This document shows, piece by piece, positions 7,854 to 16,556 of a stretch of 64,000 nt of DNA. A program made the translations under genes and the position numbers. The stretch covers positions 1 through 64,000 of the forward strand of contig NZ_FNAM01000020.1 in assembly GCF_900101845.1 (NCBI RefSeq), in the 5' to 3' direction. Source of the stretch: Sporomusa acidovorans. GTDB lineage: Bacteria > Bacillota > Negativicutes > Sporomusales > Sporomusaceae. The notes beneath the pieces are model-generated. The model saw only the letters and a list, made by a program, of their open reading frames with translations, searched no databases and was not told the DNA's origin. How positions within the stretch are numbered: position 1 is the stretch's first letter; each line of letters begins with the position of its first letter.

Positions 7854-8468
7854 TTATCGGTATAATCCTTCTTTGTAAATATAGTCTTCAACACTTTCCG
7901 GTACAATATATTTTATGGAACGTCCCTTTTTTACCCGTTCACGAATATCTGTCGAGGATATTTCCAGCTCCGGTGTGGCCAACCGCTGGATACTTCGGCG
8001 TCCCTTTGCCCCAAACTGTTTGATCACTTGATCAATATAACTGATACAGCCAGGACGGGTGGCTGCTACAAAATAACATAAATCCAGGAGTTGATCGATA
8101 TCATGCCAACTGGGTAATTCCTTCACCGCATCAGCACCGGTAATAAAATAGAACTCAGCACTGGCACCATAACAGTCAATTAGCGCTCTAACCGTATCAA
8201 TGGTATAGGATAAGCCGTAACGCTCAAGTTCGATGCCAGATACAAAAAAGTGAGGATTAGAATAGGTAGCCATTATGGTCATGATATATCGATGAATTGC
8301 TGGCGTAACTATAGAACCCTGTTTATGAGGCGGGTTACTCGCAGGAATAAATAAAACTTTTTCTAGGTTATACTCAATCCGCACAGCTTCCGCTGTTACC
8401 AAATGACCGACATGAATCGGGTCAAAGGTTCCACCCATAATGCCAATTTTATTTTTTTTGTGCAACAT
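7854..8468 (-). CDS. nadD: Nicotinate-nucleotide adenylyltransferase
   Basis: 204 residues. The nucleotidyltransferase signature GGTFDPIHVGHL stands at residues 12-23, FIPASNPPHK follows, and the C-terminal ISSTDIRERVKKGRS motif is intact. The enzyme adenylates nicotinate mononucleotide to deamido-NAD in NAD synthesis. It belongs to the proB-proA to rsfS gene run. The ATG at 8468 follows a run of weak ribosome-site sequence. Confidence 0.95.
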   Translation of the reverse strand: MLHKKNKIGIMGGTFDPIHVGHLVTAEAVRIEYNLEKVLFIPASNPPHKQGSIVTPAIHRYIMTIMATYSNPHFFVSGIELERYGLSYTIDTVRALIDCYGASAEFYFITGADAVKELPSWHDIDQLLDLCYFVAATRPGCISYIDQVIKQFGAKGRRSIQRLATPELEISSTDIRERVKKGRSIKYIVPESVEDYIYKEGLYR

Positions 8469-8543
8469 ACTATCTGCCTTTCAAGTATCCGAAAAATTCG
8501 AACTTATTTTCATTATAGCAAATGCCTGTCTCTGGGAAAAGGA

Positions 8544-8711
8544 TTACATAGAAATCCACCGGGTCATGATCCATCCGAGCAAGGCGCTAATCCCCAGAAT
8601 TATGGCAGCCGCCCGTGCATAATCAATTGCATCATGCCGCCCTTTAGGTGTATGCAGATAGTTACGAGCAGCATAATAGTAATCTACTAGATGATTTCTT
8701 TTATGCATCAT
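8544..8711 (-). CDS. Small predicted single-pass membrane protein
   Basis: A 55-residue frame (MMHKRNHLVDYYYAARNYLH at its start) between nadD and proA, with tandem ATGs at 8711 and 8708, 12 bases after the proA stop. The first half is basic and Tyr-rich; the second half holds one hydrophobic helix (AAAIILGISALLGWIM). Position in the operon and the amphipathic-then-hydrophobic composition support it; the ribosome site is weak. Function unknown. Confidence 0.45.
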   Translation of the reverse strand: MMHKRNHLVDYYYAARNYLHTPKGRHDAIDYARAAAIILGISALLGWIMTRWISM

Positions 8712-8723
8712 TTATAATTTTAC

Positions 8724-9977
8724 TTACCGGATTTGTCCTGTCCCGTTAACCAGGTATTTGACCGTTGTAAGTTCGGCCAGTCCCATAGGTCCGCGGGCGT
8801 GAAGCTTCTGGGTGCTGATACCGATTTCAGCACCAAAACCAAATTCAAACCCATCGGTAAAGCGGGTTGATGCGTTAACATAGACAGCCGCAGCATCTAC
8901 TTCCCGTTGAAAACGCCGGGCATTATCATAATCACGGGTAATAATAGCCTCCGAATGGCGAGTACTATAGGCTGCTATGTGTTCAATCGCTTCTTCCAAG
9001 CCGCTTACAACCCGCACCGCCAGAATAAGGTCAAGAAATTCGGCGGCCCAGTCTTCGGTCGTTGCCGGTTTTACCGCCGGGTGATACTGCCTGGTTTGGT
9101 TGCAGCCTCTGATTTCAACCCCGGCTTTAAAATAACGTTCCAGCATGTCAGGTAAGAACTGCGCGGCTACCACCTCGTGAACAAGCAGCGTCTCCATCGC
9201 ATTGCACACTCCCGGCCGGGATACTTTCGCATTGAAGGCAATATCCTGAGCCATACCAAGATCGGCGGTGGCATCAACAAAAGTATGACAAACACCGGTA
9301 CCGGTTTCAATGACCGGCACCGTACTGTTTTCTACAACTGTCCTAATTAACCCGGCCCCGCCGCGGGGAATAATTACATCTACATATTCATTAAGCTTCA
9401 GCATGGCCGTAACAGCCTGTCTGTCAGTAGTCTCAACAAGCGCAATAGCGCCGGCCGGCACGCCGGCAGCATAGGCGGCCTCACCAATAATTTGCGTGAT
9501 TACCTTATTAGAATCTATCGCTTCGGAACCACCGCGCAAGATAACGGCATTTCCTGCCTTTAGACACAAGCCGGCCGCATCAACAGTAACATTGGGGCGC
9601 GCCTCATAAATTATGCCGATAACCCCCAGTGGTACGCGGACTTTGATAATAGCCAGCCCGTTAGGTCGCTGCCAGCCGCTCACCGTCTCGCCGACAGGAT
9701 CCGCTAAAACCGCAATCTGGCGCAAAGCATCCGCCATCGTTTTTATCCTGGCCTCATTCAATAACAGCCGGTCAATAAGCGGTTTGGGCATATTGTTTGC
9801 AACTGCTCTGTCAACATCTTTGGCATTTGCCGCGATAATAGCGTCTTGTTTCGCCGCTAAAGCGGCAGCCATCGCTACCAGTGCCTTATTTTTTACTGTT
9901 GCCGAGAGAATTGCCAGCTTACGGGCGGCCTGTTTTGCGGCTTTGCCTTTTGCCGTTAATTCGGTCATGTAATCCAT
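8724..9977 (-). CDS. proA: Glutamate-5-semialdehyde dehydrogenase
   Basis: 417 residues, the standard length. It reduces glutamyl-5-phosphate to the semialdehyde in proline synthesis. The aldehyde-dehydrogenase catalytic Cys lies in SRPGVCNAMETLL; VPLGVIGIIYEARPNVTVDA and NASTRFTDGFEFGFGAEIGI are highly conserved ProA segments. The gene follows proB with a 14-base gap, consistent with one transcript for both steps. Confidence 0.97.
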   Translation of the reverse strand: MDYMTELTAKGKAAKQAARKLAILSATVKNKALVAMAAALAAKQDAIIAANAKDVDRAVANNMPKPLIDRLLLNEARIKTMADALRQIAVLADPVGETVSGWQRPNGLAIIKVRVPLGVIGIIYEARPNVTVDAAGLCLKAGNAVILRGGSEAIDSNKVITQIIGEAAYAAGVPAGAIALVETTDRQAVTAMLKLNEYVDVIIPRGGAGLIRTVVENSTVPVIETGTGVCHTFVDATADLGMAQDIAFNAKVSRPGVCNAMETLLVHEVVAAQFLPDMLERYFKAGVEIRGCNQTRQYHPAVKPATTEDWAAEFLDLILAVRVVSGLEEAIEHIAAYSTRHSEAIITRDYDNARRFQREVDAAAVYVNASTRFTDGFEFGFGAEIGISTQKLHARGPMGLAELTTVKYLVNGTGQIR

Positions 9978-9991
9978 TTGCGTCTGCCCTC

Positions 9992-11119
9992 CTACACCAA
10001 CAAAACTAAATTATCACGATGTACAACCTCATCGTAGGGTTTCGATCCCAGTAACATGCTAATTTCATGGGTATGGGCCCCTTTGATTTTTTTTACATCG
10101 TCAGAGCTATAATTACTGATCCCGCGCGCCAACTCCTGGCCGCAAACGCTTACAATACTTATCGTATTACCTAATTCAAAGTTGCCTTCTACCGCCGTTA
10201 TCCCTGCAGCCAGCAAACTGGACCCCTCTTTTAAGAGGGCCGCTTCGCAGCCTTTATCCACAATGACTCTGCCGCTTACGCGAACTCCGAAAGCCAGCCA
10301 GCGTTTGCGAATGTGCAGCCGGCTTTCTTTAGACATAAAGATCGTCCCCACCTTGCTTCCCCGGATAATGTCGCGTACTACTCCTTCACGTCCACCGGAA
10401 GCAATAACCATCGTAACCCCTGAGTTAACGGCAATTTTTGCCGCCTGAATCTTGGTATACATGCCGCCAGTCCCCCGTAATGTCCCCGGACCGCCGGCCA
10501 TATCTTCAATAGCTGGGGTAATATCGGCAATTTCACTCACCAGCGCAGCCTGCGGATCTGTCTGGGGATTGGCGGTATAGACACCTTCTATATCAGAGAG
10601 AATGATCAGTAAATCCGCGTCAATAATGCTGGCAACCATGGCCGACAAGGTATCATTGTCACCAATTTTAAGCTCATCAATGGCTACCGCATCATTCTCA
10701 TTAATAATGGGAATGACGCCCTGATTTAAGAGCGCCATGAGTGTGTTGCGAGAGTTCGTATAACGCTTGCGATTGACTGAATCGGCGCGGGTCAATAGCA
10801 CCTGCGCAACTATTTGCCCGTATTCGCCAAACATTTTTTCGTAAATATGCAGCAAAATACCCTGCCCCACAGCAGCAGCAGCCTGCTTTTCAGGAATTGT
10901 CTTCGGTTTGTCCTTAAGTCCGAGACGATCCATGCCGGCGCCAACCGCTCCGGAACTTACCAGAATAATTTGTTTGCCTTGATTGGCAAGATCGGATAAT
11001 TCGCGTGCCAGTTTTTCAATACGTAAGAGATTAAGTTTGCCTGTCGCATGAGTTAAGGTACTCGTACCAACCTTAATGACAATGCGTTTGGCACTGCTAA
11101 GATTTTCCCTGGTAAGCAT
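9992..11119 (-). CDS. proB: Glutamate 5-kinase with C-terminal PUA domain
   Basis: 375 residues: an amino-acid-kinase domain (1-255) with KVGTSTLTH, VSSGAVGAGMDRLG, NENDAVAIDELKIGDNDTLS and LSDIEGVYTANP, then a PUA domain (about 280-355). It phosphorylates glutamate, the first proline step, and the enzyme class is feedback-inhibited by proline. It is placed between yhbY and proA. Confidence 0.97.
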   Translation of the reverse strand: MLTRENLSSAKRIVIKVGTSTLTHATGKLNLLRIEKLARELSDLANQGKQIILVSSGAVGAGMDRLGLKDKPKTIPEKQAAAAVGQGILLHIYEKMFGEYGQIVAQVLLTRADSVNRKRYTNSRNTLMALLNQGVIPIINENDAVAIDELKIGDNDTLSAMVASIIDADLLIILSDIEGVYTANPQTDPQAALVSEIADITPAIEDMAGGPGTLRGTGGMYTKIQAAKIAVNSGVTMVIASGGREGVVRDIIRGSKVGTIFMSKESRLHIRKRWLAFGVRVSGRVIVDKGCEAALLKEGSSLLAAGITAVEGNFELGNTISIVSVCGQELARGISNYSSDDVKKIKGAHTHEISMLLGSKPYDEVVHRDNLVLLV

Positions 11120-11138
11120 ACACTCTATTCCCCCATAA

Positions 11139-11450
11139 TTATGGCAATTCTATCTTGGATTTCTCCTCATTTTTCTTATATAATAAGCCATTGCGGCCTA
11201 TCACCTGCACTAATTCGGCACCAGTGGCCCTGGCGAGTGCAGCTATGACTGTTTTGGGTACTTCGGGACTATTTTGCAACACCCGGACCTTTATAATTTC
11301 ACGGGCAGCCAGTGCCTGGCCGGCAGTTGCTATCACAGTATCTATTATACCGCTTTTGCCGATCTGCACAACAGGGTCAAGGGTACTGCCGAGAGCCCGC
11401 AAAAAACGTTTTTGCTTGCCTGTTAATATAGTTTGGGTTGCTTCTACCAT
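11139..11450 (-). CDS. yhbY: CRM-domain ribosome assembly RNA-binding protein YhbY
   Basis: 103 residues forming one CRM (CRS1-YhbY) domain: LTGKQKRFLRALGSTLDPVV followed by the GxxG-type loop QIGKSGI, and VLQNSPEVP further on. YhbY associates with pre-50S particles. It lies 9 bases after the obg stop, and Obg is also a large-subunit assembly factor, so the two are likely coexpressed. Confidence 0.93.
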   Translation of the reverse strand: MVEATQTILTGKQKRFLRALGSTLDPVVQIGKSGIIDTVIATAGQALAAREIIKVRVLQNSPEVPKTVIAALARATGAELVQVIGRNGLLYKKNEEKSKIELP

Positions 11451-11459
11451 TAGCGCCTC

Positions 11460-12731
11460 CTATGGTTTAAATTCAAATTCCATATCACGAATACGAACCG
11501 TATCTCCTTCTTGAATCCCGCGTTCCCGCAGTGCTTCGTCAATTTCCAGTCGCCGCCAAATGGCCTGGAAACGGCGTAACCCCTCTTCGTCATTAAATCT
11601 GGTCATCGCCACCAGTTTTTCAATTCCTGCACCTTCGACAACAAACGCGCCATCATCATCCCGCCTGATAGAATAGTCCTCTGTGGCTTTGGCTTCATAT
11701 ACTTTCGCTTCGGCGATTTCTTCCGGCTCTTCCACATATTCGGCCAAAAGCTGTGCGGCCCTTTGCATCAGGGCTGTCAACCCATCACCAGTTGCCGCTG
11801 AAACAGGATAAATCTCGTGGCCTAAACCAGTCATGTACGCGGCTACCCGTTGATAGTTTTCCTGAGCCTCAGGCAGATCCATTTTATTGGCGGCAATAAT
11901 CTGTGGCCGTTTAAACAGTTTTTCGTTATATAATGTAAGCTCATTGTTGATTTTATGAAAATCTTCAATAGGATCACGTCCTTCAATGCCCGAAACGTCA
12001 AGAACGTGAATAAGCACTTTGGTCCTTTCAATATGGCGGAGAAAATCATGTCCAAGCCCGACACCTTCATGGGCCCCTTCAATCAGTCCGGGAATGTCTG
12101 CTAACACAAAATTTTGGCCTTCCGCAATGCTGACAACTCCCAATACCGGTGATAACGTTGTAAAATGGTAGGCGGCAATTTCCGGTTTAGCCGCCGAAAC
12201 CATGGATAAGATGCTGGATTTTCCCACACTGGGATAGCCCAACAGGCCAACATCAGCCAGCAGCTTAAGTTCCAGCATAAGCGAACGTTCTTCTCCCGGT
12301 TCGCCTAATTCAGCAAAAGTTGGCGCCCGATGAACACTATTGACAAAACGGGCGTTACCGCGGCCGCCACGACCGCCTTTGGCTACAACAACGCGCTGGC
12401 CTGTTTCGGTAACATCGCCCAGTATTTGCCCGGTAGCCTCATCTTTAATAAGAGTACCTGGCGGCACCTTGATTAGGAGATCTTCCGCTCCGCGGCCGTG
12501 CATGTTGCTGGATTGGCCGTTCCCCCCATGGTCGGCCTTAAATATACGCTTATAACGAAAATCAACCAAGGTATTAAGATTAGCGTCCCCAATCAGTACG
12601 ACATTGGCGCCACGGCCGCCGTCACCGCCGTTAGGACCGCCTTTGGGCACATACTTCTCCCGTCGAAAACTGGACATACCATTACCGCCGCTTCCAGCTT
12701 TAACAGTAATCTTAGCTCTGTCTATAAACAT
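11460..12731 (-). CDS. obg: Obg family GTPase
   Basis: 423 residues with the three Obg domains: a glycine-rich OBG fold (1-158), a GTPase domain with G1 GYPSVGKSS, G3 DIPGLIEGAHEG and G4 NKMDLP, and a C-terminal OCT domain (about 345-423), which not all Obg proteins have. Obg takes part in 50S assembly and, in bacilli, in sporulation and stress signalling. Upstream lies a Spo0B-like gene, matching the spo0B-obg order of B. subtilis. Confidence 0.97.
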   Translation of the reverse strand: MFIDRAKITVKAGSGGNGMSSFRREKYVPKGGPNGGDGGRGANVVLIGDANLNTLVDFRYKRIFKADHGGNGQSSNMHGRGAEDLLIKVPPGTLIKDEATGQILGDVTETGQRVVVAKGGRGGRGNARFVNSVHRAPTFAELGEPGEERSLMLELKLLADVGLLGYPSVGKSSILSMVSAAKPEIAAYHFTTLSPVLGVVSIAEGQNFVLADIPGLIEGAHEGVGLGHDFLRHIERTKVLIHVLDVSGIEGRDPIEDFHKINNELTLYNEKLFKRPQIIAANKMDLPEAQENYQRVAAYMTGLGHEIYPVSAATGDGLTALMQRAAQLLAEYVEEPEEIAEAKVYEAKATEDYSIRRDDDGAFVVEGAGIEKLVAMTRFNDEEGLRRFQAIWRRLEIDEALRERGIQEGDTVRIRDMEFEFKP

Positions 12732-12810
12732 AGAAATCCCCTTGCGTTTTTATATGTAATATGTGCTTTTGCACTCATTTTTATCAGTTTTAGTAATAAT
12801 CAAATTTACA

Positions 12811-13026
12811 CTAACCGTTTTCTTTTTTGTACGCTGCCAGCACATTTTCAATCATTTCCGGGTCATGTGCCAACTTTTCAATATATTGCAGCGCTTTTTC
12901 GTTACGGCCTAATTGAATCAGCGCATGAATAACCTGCAAATGATTTAGAAAATCGTGGCGCTGAATGCGGAGCAATTTGATAACGTCCGGACATGATGCA
13001 ACTTCAGAGCATGGTGTGCTTATCAT
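12811..13026 (-). CDS. Minimal Spo0B-like phosphotransferase domain protein
   Basis: 71 residues. The segment IQRHDFLNHLQVIHALIQLG matches the Spo0B helical hairpin, whose His (in RHDFLNHLQ) receives the phosphoryl group in the phosphorelay. Predicted helices end at residue 68, so the C-terminal ATPase-like half of B. subtilis Spo0B is absent. The N-terminus contains two cysteines (TPCSEVASCPD). The ATG at 13026 has AAGGA upstream. Position immediately before obg equals the bacillar order and supports the identity. Confidence 0.75.
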   Translation of the reverse strand: MISTPCSEVASCPDVIKLLRIQRHDFLNHLQVIHALIQLGRNEKALQYIEKLAHDPEMIENVLAAYKKENG

Positions 13027-13123
13027 AGTATCATCCTTCCAACATGTTGCAGAATTGGTATACCTTTCGCTCCCATCAGTCTAAATACCTGTCTAATTTC
13101 AACATTTTTACTCTAAAATTTAA

Positions 13124-13197
13124 TAAGAAAAGACTTGGCTTGTGCCAAGTCCCTCAGGACGCCGGCAGAAGCCTTAGTCGTTCTTACTTATTATCAG
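13124..13197 (+). repeat. Dispersed intergenic repeat, copy A
   Basis: A 74-bp unit between the rpmA terminator and the spo0B-like gene. It matches the reverse complement of 62839-62912 at 72 of 74 positions, and its first 63 bp match 30461-30523 at 58 of 63. It opens with TAAGAA and the 63-bp core closes with TTCTTA. It contains GACTTGGC-TTGT-GCCAAGTC, a perfect 8-bp hairpin. On the minus strand the hairpin is followed by TTTTCTTA, so this copy could also help terminate transcription. Confidence 0.85.
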
Positions 13198-13221
13198 AAG
13201 GTTATACTTTCTGGATGATGT

Positions 13222-13250
13222 AAAAAAACCTGCGGCTCGTAAGCCGCAGG
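13222..13250 (-). terminator. Terminator of the rplU-prp-rpmA operon
   Basis: CCTGCGGC (13229-13236) and GCCGCAGG (13243-13250) form a perfect 8-bp stem; the minus strand continues with seven T residues. It lies 7 bases past the rpmA stop and separates this operon from spo0B-obg. Confidence 0.92.
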
Positions 13251-13256
13251 CAATTC

Positions 13257-13565
13257 TTACATAGCTTCTTCAGCTGTAGGATACACACTAACTTGACGGT
13301 CATAACGGCCCTTACGCTCGAAAGCGACCTGACCGGGGATCATGGCAAACAGGGTATCATCCTTGCCGATGCCAACGTTATTACCGGGATGGAAATGTGT
13401 ACCACGCTGGCGCACTAGGATGCTGCCTGCGGTGACAACTTCACCGGCGTGACGCTTAACGCCAAGGCGTTTAGCTTCGCTATCGCGACCGTTACGGGAG
13501 CTGCCCACACCTTTTTTATGAGCAAATAACTGTAAATCAAAAGAATTCAGTTTGAAATTTTCCAT
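13257..13565 (-). CDS. rpmA: 50S ribosomal protein bL27 with cleavable N-terminal extension
   Basis: 102 residues. The mature bL27 begins [20 protein letters not shown]; it is preceded by [14 protein letters not shown], an extension of the type found in Firmicutes and removed by the Prp protease before the Ala (motif LQLF/AHKKG). ATG at 13565 is preferred over the longer frame because AGGAGGTGAAAGC stands just upstream. prp is the next gene upstream, 7 bases away. Confidence 0.97.
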   Translation of the reverse strand: MENFKLNSFDLQLFAHKKGVGSSRNGRDSEAKRLGVKRHAGEVVTAGSILVRQRGTHFHPGNNVGIGKDDTLFAMIPGQVAFERKGRYDRQVSVYPTAEEAM

Positions 13566-13572
13566 CTTGCTT

Positions 13573-13893
13573 TCACCTCCTGTGCTCTGTAATATGAACA
13601 CTCTTAGGATATAGTTTGGCAATTTCAGTTAGCCCTAGTAGCATTGTTTCCAGAATTGCACCGGTAAGACTATCCGGCTGACCGATAAGACTCATGGTAA
13701 GACCTTGATTATCCTGTGCAAGATTAATATCCCGCCCGAGATGGCGTTCAATTCCCATAATGGCTGATTGTACAAGTGCCGATACTCCGGCACACACAAT
13801 ATCTTGTCCGTGAGGTGCAGTTTGGGCATGACCACTAATTGAAAAACCGGTGATTGCCTTGTTGTTATTGCGAGCTAATGCAACTGTAATCAT
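13573..13893 (-). CDS. prp: Ribosomal-processing cysteine protease Prp (YsxB)
   Basis: 106 residues with the two conserved active-site regions of Prp: [18 protein letters not shown], containing the His, and the following Cys in [13 protein letters not shown]. Prp trims the N-terminal extension of bL27, and the extended substrate is encoded by the adjacent gene. The rplU-prp-rpmA order is conserved in Firmicutes. Confidence 0.95.
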   Translation of the reverse strand: MITVALARNNNKAITGFSISGHAQTAPHGQDIVCAGVSALVQSAIMGIERHLGRDINLAQDNQGLTMSLIGQPDSLTGAILETMLLGLTEIAKLYPKSVHITEHRR

Positions 13894-13901
13894 ATTTGTC
13901 C

Positions 13902-14213
13902 TTACGCATCAATCTTTGCAATGCGGACTTTAGTAAATGGCTGACGATGACCCTGGCGGCGACGGTAGTTAGCTTTAGCTTTGTATTTAAAAACTAAAAT
14001 CTTCTTACCTTTGCCATGGGCTACCACTTCAGCAGTAACTTTAGCGTTAGCAACCAGCGGTTTGCCAATTACTACTTCGCCGTCTTTTACCACAGTCAGA
14101 ACCCGGTCAAAGTCAACGGTTTGGCCTTCTGCTACATCGATTTTCTCAATCGTAAGCACATCGCCTTCGGTAACACGGTACTGCTTGCCACCTGTTTCAA
14201 TAATAGCGTACAT
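13902..14213 (-). CDS. rplU: 50S ribosomal protein bL21
   Basis: 103 residues from [14 protein letters not shown] to the basic C-terminus [20 protein letters not shown], full length for bL21. ATG at 14213 follows GGGGGAGGTG; a frame from 14234 would put the ribosome site inside the gene. It is the first gene of the rplU-prp-rpmA operon, driven by the strong promoter at 14364-14392. Confidence 0.97.
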   Translation of the reverse strand: MYAIIETGGKQYRVTEGDVLTIEKIDVAEGQTVDFDRVLTVVKDGEVVIGKPLVANAKVTAEVVAHGKGKKILVFKYKAKANYRRRQGHRQPFTKVRIAKIDA

Positions 14214-14357
14214 AAAAACTTGCACCTCCCCCATGTAAGGACTCGCCAGATACGGTACACTTTAAGTTGCTGACAAATACCTTTCAACCCGGATTTATCT
14301 GCATTTCCAAGTGTTTATCGAACCTCTCCGTGCGGTGAAGTAGACGAATGCCTACAT
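14214..14357 (-). promoter_or_regulatory. Long 5' leader of rplU, candidate L21 leader
   Basis: From the predicted start of transcription near 14357 to the rplU ATG the minus strand carries about 140 untranslated bases with several short complementary segments. Firmicutes often have an autoregulatory L21 leader here. I could not match the consensus by eye, so only the length and position support this. Confidence 0.35.
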
Positions 14358-14363
14358 CATCAA

Positions 14364-14392
14364 ATTTTAGCATACTGCCGGTAGTTTGTCAA
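14364..14392 (-). promoter_or_regulatory. Sigma-A-type promoter for rplU-prp-rpmA
   Basis: On the minus strand TTGACA (14392-14387) and TAAAAT (14369-14364) are separated by exactly 17 bp. The -35 overlaps the stop codon region of rng, so rplU can be transcribed independently of the upstream genes. Confidence 0.8.
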
Positions 14393-15825
14393 TCTGGTTT
14401 CCAAAGAAGTGAAAACCTTTCCGGATTCATGTCGGCGACCGGTTCCACAGCAAGCGTTCTGGCTGTTTCCTGCTCAAGGCGCCTGACTTCATCCTGCCTT
14501 TTCAGCAAGTCGGCTACCTGGGGATGGACCTGAATTAACAGTCTTCCCCCCGGTCGGGAGCGTTTATTTAAGTTTCTCACTTCCCGCTTGATATCAATAA
14601 TCACAGTCTCCGGTGATTTGATACGACCTTTTCCCCGGCAATGCGGGCAGGGGCTATAAAGCATGCCGCTTAGGTTCTGCCGGGCTTTTTTTCGCGTCAT
14701 TTCCACCAATCCCAAACTGGTTATCCCTAATACATTTGACTTAGTACGATCTTTTTTTAAGGCCGTTTCCAGGCCGGTTAAGACAGCTGCCCGCTGTTCA
14801 GGTTTATCCATATCAATAAAATCAATAATAATGATGCCACCGATGTCTCTTAGCCTTAACTGCCTGGCGATTTCAACGGTTGCTTCCAGATTTGTCTGAA
14901 ACACAGTCTCAGACAAATTGGTATTGCCAACAAATTTACCGGTATTGACATCGATGACTGTCAGGGCTTCCGTATGATCAATAACCAGATAGCCACCACA
15001 TTTTAAATCAACCCGCCTGCTCTGCAGGCTTTCTAAGGCCACATCAAGATTATACCGGCTAAATACATCACCGGACTGGGCGTTTGATTCAAATAATGAT
15101 ACGCAATCCATCAACTCCGGTGATATGTAGCGCAATAAATCAACAACCCGATTGTAGGCTTCCTGACTATCGATCACAAACTGAGTGACGTCATTGGTCA
15201 GATAATCACGCACAATCCGCACAACAAGGTCAGCATCCTTGTAAATAAGTGCCGGTGCACTGGTACGTTTGGCTCTGGCACTCAAAGTTGACCACATGTT
15301 GACTAGATAGGCCATGTCTTTCATCAACTCGTCCTGACTCTTACCCTTTGCTACCGTTCGCACAATAACGCCCATACCGTCCGGGCGGATTTTATCAGCA
15401 AGCTGCCGTAAGCGATTGCGCTCTGCCTCATCCTCAATCCGTCGTGAAATGCCAATATAGTCCACTGTTGGCATAAGTACGATGTACCTTCCCGGCAGCG
15501 TCAGGCTAATCGTTGCCCTGGGGCCTTTGTCGCCCATGGCATCCTTGGCAATCTGCACCAGCACATCCTGACCGATTGTTAAGTGCCTGCCGGCGGCCTG
15601 CCGCCCGGCATCACCCATATATAAAAATGCATTTTTGTCCCGCCCGATATCAATAAAAGCAGCCTGCATTCCGGGAAGAACATTTTTTACTCTGCCTTTG
15701 TAAATGTTGCCAACTAAATGGCCGCTTTCACTGCGCTCGACGGAAATCTCCATGAGTTCACCGTCTTCAAGGACCGCTACCCGGGTCTCTTCCGGCATAA
15801 CGTTGGTAATTATACTCTTATTCAT
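14389..15825 (-). CDS. rng: Ribonuclease G/E family endoribonuclease
   Basis: 478 residues, RNase G size, without the long C-terminal scaffold of RNase E. It has an S1-like domain near 35-130 (GNIYKGRVKNVLPGMQAAFI), catalytic acidic residues in VIDVNTGKFVG and IIIDFIDMD, and the Zn-link CPHCRGKG. It processes 5' ends of rRNA and turns over mRNA. It lies directly downstream of the two radical-SAM-linked genes, an order common in Clostridia and Negativicutes. Confidence 0.93.
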   Translation of the reverse strand: MNKSIITNVMPEETRVAVLEDGELMEISVERSESGHLVGNIYKGRVKNVLPGMQAAFIDIGRDKNAFLYMGDAGRQAAGRHLTIGQDVLVQIAKDAMGDKGPRATISLTLPGRYIVLMPTVDYIGISRRIEDEAERNRLRQLADKIRPDGMGVIVRTVAKGKSQDELMKDMAYLVNMWSTLSARAKRTSAPALIYKDADLVVRIVRDYLTNDVTQFVIDSQEAYNRVVDLLRYISPELMDCVSLFESNAQSGDVFSRYNLDVALESLQSRRVDLKCGGYLVIDHTEALTVIDVNTGKFVGNTNLSETVFQTNLEATVEIARQLRLRDIGGIIIIDFIDMDKPEQRAAVLTGLETALKKDRTKSNVLGITSLGLVEMTRKKARQNLSGMLYSPCPHCRGKGRIKSPETVIIDIKREVRNLNKRSRPGGRLLIQVHPQVADLLKRQDEVRRLEQETARTLAVEPVADMNPERFSLLWKPD

Positions 15826-15851
15826 TCTTTGTTCCTCAGCTCTTAAATATC

Positions 15852-16556
15852 TTACATATCAATAGGTGACCGCCGCACCTTTCGCTCTGTTATGAACAAA
15901 CCTGTCCGGTTAATCAGGGCCGAATCCTTATCAACAGGCAGACCAAAGCTGTCCACTAGTACAGAAAGCACTTTAACCGGCTTAACACTGCCGCCTGGTG
16001 TGATTTTTATCGCAAGCTTTATGGTCACTTGCTGTTTACCCGGTATTTGTTTTACATGTATTGGTTCGGCCAGATATTCTTTGACGTCTATTTCCCGCTT
16101 ACCTTTGGGAGTTTGTTTGATGAAGATGACTTCAACTTCCCGATTAAAACAATCGATGCCTGTCTCAACCGCCTGCCAAATCGCACCCGGCATTAGGGGA
16201 ACAAAAATTTCATAGGTTGCCAGATCAACAACCGCCATTAGAGCCTTACTGGGCTGGGCGACATATTTTGCCGCTTTAAGTTCAATGCCGGCAGGCAACT
16301 GCCGCTTAAGCCTGTCTTCCAGAAAAGCAATATCCGCTTCCTCTGTTAGTTCAAGATCAAGATATTCCGCTTCACTGGTCACGCCCACAGCCAAGGCAGA
16401 AGCAAATGCCAGCTTCATATGCGGATTAAAGCCTTCTGAATATGCGGCCGGTAATTTTGCCCGTCGTACTGCCCGTTCAATGGCGCCGGCAAAATCCAGA
16501 TGGGAAATATAGCGGATCGGCTCACCTTTGGTTACTTTAAGCCTTAATTTTGCCAT
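15852..16556 (-). CDS. DUF2344 (TIGR03936) radical-SAM-linked protein
   Basis: 234 residues beginning MAKLRLKVTKGEPIRYISHL, then FAGAIERAVRRAKLPAAYSEGFNPH, the hallmark of the DUF2344 family. Its ATG overlaps the stop of the preceding radical SAM gene by one base (TAATG), indicating translational coupling. The biochemical function is not established; in many genomes the two proteins are fused, so a shared substrate, possibly a tRNA or rRNA modification, is likely. Confidence 0.88.
   Translation of the reverse strand: MAKLRLKVTKGEPIRYISHLDFAGAIERAVRRAKLPAAYSEGFNPHMKLAFASALAVGVTSEAEYLDLELTEEADIAFLEDRLKRQLPAGIELKAAKYVAQPSKALMAVVDLATYEIFVPLMPGAIWQAVETGIDCFNREVEVIFIKQTPKGKREIDVKEYLAEPIHVKQIPGKQQVTIKLAIKITPGGSVKPVKVLSVLVDSFGLPVDKDSALINRTGLFITERKVRRSPIDM

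Noticed and set aside
13124..13186. Repeat copy A as a plain terminator
   Set aside because: A much better terminator for rpmA is at 13222-13250, and copy C has the opposite orientation to its genes, so termination cannot explain the family.
13124..13186. Repeat as a self-cleaving ribozyme
   Set aside because: I looked for hammerhead core bases and other ribozyme signatures; none are present.
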